Origin: Bacteroidetes bacterium SCGC AAA795-G10
Lineage (GTDB): Bacteria; Bacteroidota; Bacteroidia; Flavobacteriales; Flavobacteriaceae
NCBI GenBank assembly: GCA_003130815.1
Contig: QFDA01000001.1
Location: forward strand, 980,631-1,044,630
DNA: 64,000 nt
Direction of reading: 5' to 3'
Shown here: positions 57,131-64,000 of the stretch, in pieces
Layout: every line of letters starts with the position of its first letter
Numbering within the stretch: position 1 is the first letter of the stretch
Made by a program: the position numbers and the translations under genes
The notes under the pieces: generated by a model
Databases searched by the model: none
What the model saw: the letters and a program-made list of their open reading frames with translations, nothing else
What the model was told of the DNA's origin: nothing

Positions 57131-58078
57131 TTAGAAAATTCTAGGGGATCTAAGCACACCAAATGCTCTTGGATTAAATTCATAACGGAGTAGAAACTCG
57201 TGGGAATAAGTATCTGTAAAATTCCTTATCCCTATTGAATTTGAAAACACATAACCAACACTAAAACTATTGCTAATGTGAATTCCTGCGATTAGACCAA
57301 TTCCAGCTCCTGATTGAATGACATCATTTGATATGCTCACAAGGTTTTTTAACTGAGGACCAAACCAAATAGATTTGTTAAAGTAGAGTAAAGTACTGAA
57401 ATCATAAGAAATAGGGCTTCTACTTGTAAATTTTAGCAAAAGACTTGGCTTTAATTCAATTGAATTAGACAATGATATTAAACCACCGGTAATAAAGTAG
57501 TTGTGTCGGATTAAAAAATATTTTTCGTCTTGAATCATTCTAGGTATAGAATATCCAAAATAAAACCTTGGTGTGTGATAGTAAAACCCAAAACCAATAT
57601 TTGGTTCTAATGATTCGGGGATATCATTTGTATATAGAGTATAATCTTGCTGTTGCTGCGGGGAGAGTATATCACTATTAAAATCGAAAAGTGATGCTGA
57701 TAACTTTAAACCAAGACCTAAATAATGTTTTTTTTCATTCAATTTTAGTTGATAAGCTAAATCTGCTGCAAACTGTGAGCTCTCTAATGGTCCAATCCGA
57801 TCGACAAGACCGGTTATGGAAAAGCCAAGGTTTTTATTATTTCTAGAGCCATTATAAGCAAAACTGTGGGTTACAGGGGCTCCCTCAAAACCAACCCATT
57901 GGGATCTCGATAAAAATGTAAATGAAGAATAGTTTTTTGAGCCAGCGTAACCTGAATTAAAGCTCTGGTGATTAAACATATACATATTAAAACTTGATTC
58001 TTGCTGACTAAAAATAACAAGAGGGAGCATCAAAAAAATTGAGCTAAAAAATTTTAATACATTTTTTCTCTTTATCAT
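57131..58078 (-). CDS. PorP/SprF-family T9SS outer-membrane protein
   Basis: 315 residues with signal peptide (ends near FSQQESSFN). The beta-rich PorP/SprF pattern is typical: QESSFNMYMFNHQSFNSGYAG, SQWVGFEGAPVTHSFAYNG, NLGFSITGLVDRIGP. SprF in Flavobacterium is needed for surface display of SprB by the T9SS. The gene sits directly after the large type-B-domain protein (4-base overlap), the order of cargo and its dedicated SprF-like partner. Confidence 0.92.
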   Translation of the reverse strand: MIKRKNVLKFFSSIFLMLPLVIFSQQESSFNMYMFNHQSFNSGYAGSKNYSSFTFLSRSQWVGFEGAPVTHSFAYNGSRNNKNLGFSITGLVDRIGPLESSQFAADLAYQLKLNEKKHYLGLGLKLSASLFDFNSDILSPQQQQDYTLYTNDIPESLEPNIGFGFYYHTPRFYFGYSIPRMIQDEKYFLIRHNYFITGGLISLSNSIELKPSLLLKFTSRSPISYDFSTLLYFNKSIWFGPQLKNLVSISNDVIQSGAGIGLIAGIHISNSFSVGYVFSNSIGIRNFTDTYSHEFLLRYEFNPRAFGVLRSPRIF

Positions 58079-61000
58079 CTTTTAATATAAATAAACCCTT
58101 TATGTAATTTTCCTCCTTCACTTTCCTCAAAGAAATAAAAGTAAACACCTTCTGGAAGTAATTTCGAATTATCTCCATAGCTCATGTTAGGTGAACCATC
58201 CCAATCATTTTGATAATTTTTTGTTTCATATACTTTTTGTTCCCATCTATTATAAACAATTAATCGGTGGTCTGGAAAAGCATCTATACCTGAAATAACA
58301 AATAGATCGTTTATTCCGTCGCCATTTGGACTAAATGAATTTGGAATAAAGAGTTCCTGAAAAACAAGTTCTATTGATTCTGTTAATACTGGAACTGGAC
58401 ATGAGCTCAACAATTGCTCAACTTTCAGTCTAAATTTATATCCAACATAATTTTTGTTTGGATTTGTAAGTTCTAATTTTGGAGTATAAACTCCTCTGAA
58501 ATCTATATCCTCACTTAAATCAGTCCAATCTTCAAAATCTCTTTTTATCTGCCACCTAAAATAGTAGGAAGAAGCAGAATAAGGATAGCTTAGCCTTGCA
58601 GACTTACCTGGCTCTATTTCAATAAAACTTTGATCTGGTGATAAAATTTCAGGTAAATCTAAGACCTCTAAAAAGTCATAAATACCATTATTATTTAAAT
58701 CTTGAGGTATTTCGTTATATGAATCTTGATTCAACACGAGTCCATTACTATCTACAAATAATATAGAATCACCAATAATCCCATCATTATTTTGATCAAT
58801 AAAACCAGCTTCAACGACATCAAAACATCCATCATTATCGCTATCTGGGTCAATACTGTTCGGTATACCGTCTCCATCAGTATCTTCATCAGTTTCTATT
58901 TCATCTTTTATACCGTCGTTATCGTCATCTTGATCTATACTATTTTCAACACCATCTGAGTCACAATCAGGAGAACTTGTAACAGGCTCTGTAACGCTTT
59001 CGGATTTGAAACTACAATTATTCTCAGGGTCTGTGGAATCCTCACTCTCTTTCGAATTTATAACACCGTCTCCGTCTATATCATTATCGCACACATCTCC
59101 TATACCATCCTTATCTAAATCAGATTGATCATAATTGCTAGTAAGATAGCAGTTATCAAGATCATTTCTTATGCCATCTCCATCAAAATCATCGTTATCT
59201 TCATTAATTACAACAACTGATGTAGGTAAAACAGTTCTATATGTAATATCTGAGCGAACATCATCTATAGAAATTATAATTTCCGAGCCAATATCTCCGT
59301 CAATTATTGGATCGTCTTTGCCAGTCACAATTATCTCTTGACTAATATTCCAATTATCTTTTGTAAAGACTAATTCTGAAAAATTGATTATCAGTTCTGT
59401 ATTATCTGCAACAGTAAAGTTTAAAAATACATCTGTATTTATTGCTGAAGTTAAACTTACACTTAGTATTGAAGTTGTTCCATTTTCAGAAACATTATCA
59501 GACAAGTTAAAAACAACTTGGGCAACGTCATCATCCTCATTTGTTAGAGTTGGATTTGAAACATCATCTGCTCCTATAGCATCGTAAAAAGGACTCACAG
59601 ATGTAGGATCTCCTGTAATAAGAACTAACTCTTGGTTTCCATCTGCAAAAAGTTCATCTATTCCAGTAATTGTAACCACATTTGAACTAGGATTATCCCA
59701 ATTATCAGCTAGTATAGTAATACTATCTGCAGATAAGTCCATCTCATTTGCTGGGCCATCAAGACTCAGAGGTATTGTTACACTTTCTCCACCATCAGGT
59801 TTTGATAGAAGACTAAATTGAACAACAACATAATCTCCAGATTCACTAGTTGAGAAATCATCATTTAAAACTGTTAAAATTATTCCAGGAGAATCGTTAT
59901 CCTGATTTGACATGTTAACATCATCTACCGTTGACCCATCCAGTAGACCGTAATTGTCATCAGTTGATGATACATTACCTGTAACAATAATATAATCAGC
60001 AGCACCATCACTCACGGGAGGATCGTCATCCACACCAGTGACAGTTACTACTTGTGGAATATTCCAGTTTGTTGCATTGAAGGAAATAACAGAAGTAGAT
60101 AAAACTCCCTCCAATTCATTAGTCGAAGTTAATTCTATAAATACATCACTTAAGGGTTCAGTAGTTAAATTAATTTCAAATGAACCTGTGTCTCCAGATT
60201 CACTAGTCAAATTATCTAAAACATTTACTATTATATCTACTACCTCATTATCTTCAGTAATCACATCTACAGATTTGTCTGCGGCTCCTGTAAAAGAAGC
60301 ATCAGAACTTGAGCTTACCGAACCAGTGATAGTAGAGGTTTGATTTTCATCGAAAATAAAGTCATCTACAACTTGTAGATTTATAGTTTGTGGAATATTC
60401 CAATTAGTAGAATTAAAAGTGACAGTAGGATTAACAATTGTTGCTTCTGTAGAATCATTCCCAGAAAAGTCAATAATAACATCAGTGGAAGGAATAGCAG
60501 TTAACGAAACTGTAAACGTAACAAGGTCACCAAGTACTTCTTCTTTTAGATTTCCACTAACATCACTTATGGTGAAGTCACCTATATCGTCATCAATTGT
60601 TAAAACTTGTCTGTCTTCTGGAGGTAGTGATAAAAATGCAGGATCAGAAGCGGCATTTATTCTGGCCGTAATTGATGTGTTTTGATCGCCATCAATTAAA
60701 AAATCATCTGCACTATTAATAATTATTGTTTGTGAAACATTCCAATTGGAATTTGTAAATGTTAAACTAGTATCGCTTAAAGTTTTTTCTGTTGAATCAT
60801 TATTTATTATATCTACAAAAACATCATTTACAGGCTGAGCTGTTAAAACGATTGAGAATTCTGCTGTAGCAGGATCATTTTCAGTCACAAAGGCGGGATC
60901 TACTATACCCCTTTTTCCAGTTGAAATTGTTGTAGACTCTGAATCAGTAGGTAGTTCAACGCCACCCTCTCCAGTTGTTACTTCATCTTCAACTGTTCTA

Positions 61001-64000
61001 ATAACCTGTGAAACATCCCATCCAGGAATATCATTGTTAAAAATTGTCACACTATAAGTAGAAGTTCCAAGAGGAATAAAACAATCATCGCTAGAAGGGT
61101 CAAAATCTAGAACTAAAGTAGCAGTCACTGTCCCATCAACCAGAGGTTCGTCTATAGCATCAAGATTTATTGATTGCGGAGTATTCCAGTTAGAATTATT
61201 AAAAACGACAAAATCTTGGCTTACAACGTAATGTCCTGTTGGGCTGACAGTAAAATTAATTTGAACTGTGTCACTTGGAGTATCTGATAAAACGATTGTG
61301 AAGGTATCATTTGAAACACCTTCATTTAAGACCAATGGCATCCCGCTAGGTGTAATACCAGGGTCAGACAAATCAAGTGTAACTGATGTGGAAAATGTAG
61401 CACATACATATTCATCCTTTGTTATAACAGCTCTAAATAAAGAATTATCCATCGCAAAAGGAGGGGAGGTTAGATTTAAAATATTTGATGTAACACCAGA
61501 GTACAATGCATTATTTGATAAATTCTCCCAGTTACCACTTGTAGTATTTAATTTTTGCCACTGGTAATTTAAATTTGTTTGAGTACTTGAAACAGTGAAC
61601 GAAGTGTTGTCTCCATTACAAACTAAAACATCGAGTGGTTCTAGTGAAAAAGAAGGCGCCTCAGAGAATTCTAAAAAATCTCTTACAGCATTTGAATTTC
61701 CGTCTCTAGGAGTTGTATAGCCTTCACCTTGATTGTTTACTCTACCGGGTTCTGCGCTCAGTTCATTTTCTACAGTCACTGGATCTGTGCCTAAATACCC
61801 ATTAGAATCTCCATCAGTAAAACCCGCTTCTCTTGTATCAAAACAAGCATCTTCATCACTGTCGTGATCATAAGCATTCGAAATAGTATCTGAATCTGTA
61901 TCTGTATTTAGATATTCTATAGAAAAAACACCGTTAAATACCACATTACCTGTAGCTGTTGGTGCGCCCACTTGTGTTAAGGTAATTTCTCTTACTCCAT
62001 CGGCTTGGAATGAGAATCTATTAGAATTATCGGCAGCTCCGTCAAAAGTGAAAAGTATTTCACTTGAGGTATATGTAACGACTCCAGAATCATACACGTT
62101 ATTTTGATTTGTGTCAACTGCTAACTCATCACCCGGGTCAAGCATTGTTAGAGTTAATGAGGTTGGAAATACGCTCACCTTATAAGTGTCTCCTGTAATA
62201 AAGGTGTGGGCAAAATTAATATCCTCAAATAATTTAATATTTACAGGTTCTGTAAACGAAAGTTTGTACGCCCCTGATTCCCCTGGTGGAACAGTCAGTT
62301 GAAAAGCACCTGAGGTTTGCCCTGTCATATTTACCGTTCCAGGGTTACTTCTTGTAAATGTTGATGAAGGAATGGAATTGTTAGTTGATAAATCTGGAAA
62401 AACCAAAGTAGGGTCATTTATATCAGAAAGATTAAGTGAACTTACCAGTCTTGATTCAACTGTATTATATATACCATCATTATCAATGTCAACATCTATA
62501 TTATCGTAAATACCATCAGAGTCAGTATCTACAGGACAATTACTCACTTTTTTGGGATTTGATTCTAATCGATAAGGATCACTTCCAGAACAGGTTATTA
62601 CACCTATTGCTTTATAAAAGCCTACTTGTGTAGGAGTAACAGTCTGAGTGTCCCATCCTGCAACAGTATTGTAGTTAACTGCTCCTTCACCATTCCAATA
62701 TTCCCATTCTATAGAATCAAAATCAGAAAAATTTGTAAGGCTTAAACTTACAAATGGAATACAGTCATTTAAACCTGTTGCACCTGCTTCATTAAAACTA
62801 CTATCTGGTGGAGATGGAAATCCAGAGTAAAAAGCGCCTGCTGTTGCAACACCAGAAGAATTATAATAGGCTGCATATAATTCAGCTTTACTTCCGTCAG
62901 GGTAATTTGAGAATATAGAAACGTTACTTTGTAATCCTTGAATTTTATATGTTGTATAGTTTGGATTTCCTATAACTGTTCTTCCAAAGCTTTTTTCGGT
63001 TCCGGTTGCTGCTCCGGCAATATTATTTATTGTTACGCCAGCGTGAGTAAAATTACCAGTCCAAGTTGGAGTTGGAGTGTTAGCATCACTAATAGTAACT
63101 GAGGCTGTTGCTGGAGCTACAATTGTTAAAAAAGTATTCGCAGGTTGCCCTGCATTATCTCTTATATTTGGAATGGTTTCAATTGTTTCAATACTTGTAC
63201 AGCTAAGCGGTGGTGCAAACCACAAATCTGTATTAGCAGAACTTCCATTTGAAATAGCTTGATAAGCATAGGCTTTTCTTGAGGTTCTAACATAAATATT
63301 TCCATTACCAGAATATTCATCTCCTTCTATAGAATGATACTCTCCTGCTGCAAGTGTTGCAGTAGCTACGGTTTCACCGTTTAAAAAAACTTCTGTATTA
63401 TCTTCATGGGCAACAATAATCGCATTGTCATAATCGTTCCCGTCGTTAGGATCTCCTTTTATAAAAATAAATTCAGTACCTGCTTTATCATAACCTACAA
63501 TTTGGTCTATTCCGTGATCGCGACCGGTTTTTGTCTCTGACATGCTTCCATTAGCACCACCAGATATAACAGCTATATTTTTACTAGATTCAATTGACAT
63601 ACCAACAAGCGCATCTCTATTTGCTATTGGGTATGGGAGACCTGGATTACCGGTCCCAGGATCTTCTTCATCTCCCGATTTAGCTGCTTTCATAGCTACA
63701 ACAAAAGTTTCAAATTGATCGAGTTCTACAACAATATCATTAATATTTCCCGCAGGATCATAGGTTTCATCATATTCTTCAATATCTGGATAACCGCTTG
63801 CTTCTGGTATCATACTGAATATATCGCTAAAAGTTACTGTAGTAGTTCCTGCTTCCACTGCCATAACTGATGCAAAGTTTAAATAATAATCAGTTGATGG
63901 ATTTCCATTGGTAAAGCCTCCATTTCTAAAAGATTTTCCTAATGCAGCCTCACCTTTACTTACCAGACCACTACCTTGAGCACTCGCTCTATACCTAAGA
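58075..64000 (-). CDS. Giant T9SS type-B surface protein, 5' end outside window
   Basis: At least 1,975 residues. The frame stays open beyond the track's Met at 63864 to the window edge (64000), so that Met is internal. From N to C: a domain resembling IgGFc-binding N-domains (about 63865-63100), a thrombospondin-3-like Asp-rich stretch (near 62500), further beta domains, six Calx-beta-like repeats (about 61200-59340), a second TSP3/EF-hand-like block (DFDGDGIRNDLDNC on, about 59190-58690), and a gliding-motility-associated type-B sorting domain (PNSFSPNGDGINDLF ... GVYFYFF). The latter directs secretion by the T9SS and attachment to the cell surface. It probably works in adhesion or gliding with the PorP/SprF encoded next. 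Confidence 0.9.
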   Translation of the reverse strand, partial: LRYRASAQGSGLVSKGEAALGKSFRNGGFTNGNPSTDYYLNFASVMAVEAGTTTVTFSDIFSMIPEASGYPDIEEYDETYDPAGNINDIVVELDQFETFVVAMKAAKSGDEEDPGTGNPGLPYPIANRDALVGMSIESSKNIAVISGGANGSMSETKTGRDHGIDQIVGYDKAGTEFIFIKGDPNDGNDYDNAIIVAHEDNTEVFLNGETVATATLAAGEYHSIEGDEYSGNGNIYVRTSRKAYAYQAISNGSSANTDLWFAPPLSCTSIETIETIPNIRDNAGQPANTFLTIVAPATASVTISDANTPTPTWTGNFTHAGVTINNIAGAATGTEKSFGRTVIGNPNYTTYKIQGLQSNVSIFSNYPDGSKAELYAAYYNSSGVATAGAFYSGFPSPPDSSFNEAGATGLNDCIPFVSLSLTNFSDFDSIEWEYWNGEGAVNYNTVAGWDTQTVTPTQVGFYKAIGVITCSGSDPYRLESNPKKVSNCPVDTDSDGIYDNIDVDIDNDGIYNTVESRLVSSLNLSDINDPTLVFPDLSTNNSIPSSTFTRSNPGTVNMTGQTSGAFQLTVPPGESGAYKLSFTEPVNIKLFEDINFAHTFITGDTYKVSVFPTSLTLTMLDPGDELAVDTNQNNVYDSGVVTYTSSEILFTFDGAADNSNRFSFQADGVREITLTQVGAPTATGNVVFNGVFSIEYLNTDTDSDTISNAYDHDSDEDACFDTREAGFTDGDSNGYLGTDPVTVENELSAEPGRVNNQGEGYTTPRDGNSNAVRDFLEFSEAPSFSLEPLDVLVCNGDNTSFTVSSTQTNLNYQWQKLNTTSGNWENLSNNALYSGVTSNILNLTSPPFAMDNSLFRAVITKDEYVCATFSTSVTLDLSDPGITPSGMPLVLNEGVSNDTFTIVLSDTPSDTVQINFTVSPTGHYVVSQDFVVFNNSNWNTPQSINLDAIDEPLVDGTVTATLVLDFDPSSDDCFIPLGTSTYSVTIFNNDIPGWDVSQVIRTVEDEVTTGEGGVELPTDSESTTISTGKRGIVDPAFVTENDPATAEFSIVLTAQPVNDVFVDIINNDSTEKTLSDTSLTFTNSNWNVSQTIIINSADDFLIDGDQNTSITARINAASDPAFLSLPPEDRQVLTIDDDIGDFTISDVSGNLKEEVLGDLVTFTVSLTAIPSTDVIIDFSGNDSTEATIVNPTVTFNSTNWNIPQTINLQVVDDFIFDENQTSTITGSVSSSSDASFTGAADKSVDVITEDNEVVDIIVNVLDNLTSESGDTGSFEINLTTEPLSDVFIELTSTNELEGVLSTSVISFNATNWNIPQVVTVTGVDDDPPVSDGAADYIIVTGNVSSTDDNYGLLDGSTVDDVNMSNQDNDSPGIILTVLNDDFSTSESGDYVVVQFSLLSKPDGGESVTIPLSLDGPANEMDLSADSITILADNWDNPSSNVVTITGIDELFADGNQELVLITGDPTSVSPFYDAIGADDVSNPTLTNEDDDVAQVVFNLSDNVSENGTTSILSVSLTSAINTDVFLNFTVADNTELIINFSELVFTKDNWNISQEIIVTGKDDPIIDGDIGSEIIISIDDVRSDITYRTVLPTSVVVINEDNDDFDGDGIRNDLDNCYLTSNYDQSDLDKDGIGDVCDNDIDGDGVINSKESEDSTDPENNCSFKSESVTEPVTSSPDCDSDGVENSIDQDDDNDGIKDEIETDEDTDGDGIPNSIDPDSDNDGCFDVVEAGFIDQNNDGIIGDSILFVDSNGLVLNQDSYNEIPQDLNNNGIYDFLEVLDLPEILSPDQSFIEIEPGKSARLSYPYSASSYYFRWQIKRDFEDWTDLSEDIDFRGVYTPKLELTNPNKNYVGYKFRLKVEQLLSSCPVPVLTESIELVFQELFIPNSFSPNGDGINDLFVISGIDAFPDHRLIVYNRWEQKVYETKNYQNDWDGSPNMSYGDNSKLLPEGVYFYFFEESEGGKLHKGFIYIKR
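59341..61200 (-). repeat. Six tandem Calx-beta-like protein repeats
   Basis: Each repeat holds a NWN-P/S-Q-type turn followed by a DD-D Ca-binding-like loop and a strand-rich half. NW-encoding positions near 61185, 60740, 60395, 60060, 59695 and 59347 are spaced 445, 345, 335, 365 and 348 bases apart, so the period is about 115 residues with a longer first unit. At DNA level the repeats share only short words around ATTCCAATT, so they are old rather than recent duplications. Confidence 0.75.

Noticed and set aside
59341-61200. Regularly spaced short words (ATTCCAATT-like) every about 345 bases, resembling a repeat array
   Set aside because: They fall in frame at the NWN turn of the Calx-beta-like repeats of the surface protein; spacing is far larger than CRISPR spacing and the words are not identical.
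59384-61567. Plus-strand ORFs of 67 to 101 residues (59384, 60038, 60419, 61268)
   Set aside because: They are antisense shadows of the repeat protein, their composition follows its codons, and they have no start context or domain.

Overview
The window is a compact, AT-rich stretch of a Bacteroidota chromosome, almost certainly a marine Flavobacteriaceae-type bacterium. The evidence is a GldA gliding-motility ATPase, a type IX secretion (T9SS) Plug protein, a PorP/SprF protein next to a giant protein with a type-B T9SS sorting domain, a complete Na+-translocating NQR complex, the Bacteroidota-type aromatic operon with a fused DAHP synthase/chorismate mutase, and promoters of the Bacteroidota form TTG-N17-23-TAnnTTTG. 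I see no rRNA, tRNA, IS element, prophage, CRISPR array or obvious transferred island. No gap without a gene exceeds 300 bases; the largest are 31632-31815, 14269-14435 and 46097-46243.

Layout. 1-2.2 kb: the end of an OsmC-like gene, then gldA and a DMT permease. 2.2-6.9 kb: an aromatic amino acid operon (pheA, aminotransferase, tyrA, DAHP synthase/chorismate mutase) behind a Tyr-rich leader peptide and a terminator that look like a ribosome-mediated attenuator, followed by a DUF975-like membrane protein. 6.9-14.3 kb: Sua5, aspartate-type aminotransferase, acyl desaturase, rsmG, pruA, apaG and the T9SS Plug gene. 14.4-24.7 kb: nqrABCDEF, an M16 lipoprotein protease, then a small protein and ApbE, the enzyme that attaches FMN to NqrB/NqrC. 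24.7-34.4 kb: housekeeping genes (methyltransferase, map, gpmI, rsgA, dtd, murB, an aminotransferase, valS). 34.4-42.4 kb: psd, cdsA, a LUD protein, ftsH and rsfS in one array, then birA, pyrE, a NUDIX hydrolase, coaD and ddl. 42.4-53.2 kb: PASTA protein, RluD-type synthase, yaaA, M15 peptidase, GNAT, a secreted regulatory-domain protein with DUF6702 and an M1 peptidase, tatA, O-methyltransferase, flavin reductase and several small or membrane proteins. 53.2-64 kb: a second M1 aminopeptidase and a T9SS cell-surface module (OmpA/SPOR protein, PorP/SprF, and a repeat-rich surface protein that runs off the right edge).

The genes fit an aerobic marine heterotroph living on protein and surfaces: a sodium-pumping respiratory complex with its flavinylation enzyme, several exported peptidases, and T9SS machinery and cargo. 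Genes are packed tightly. Of 12 convergent pairs, five overlap through palindromic stop sequences (TTAG, CTAG, TTAA, CTAATTAG, CTAGCTAG), and hairpin terminators are almost absent. The most interesting signal is the short Tyr-rich leader ORF with mutually exclusive hairpins ahead of pheA. ORF-track starts were moved to better start codons where the track had used an upstream TTG or GTG (gldA, sua5, desaturase, nqrD, apbE, birA, pyrE, M15 peptidase, O-methyltransferase, DUF2147 protein, 52247 protein).
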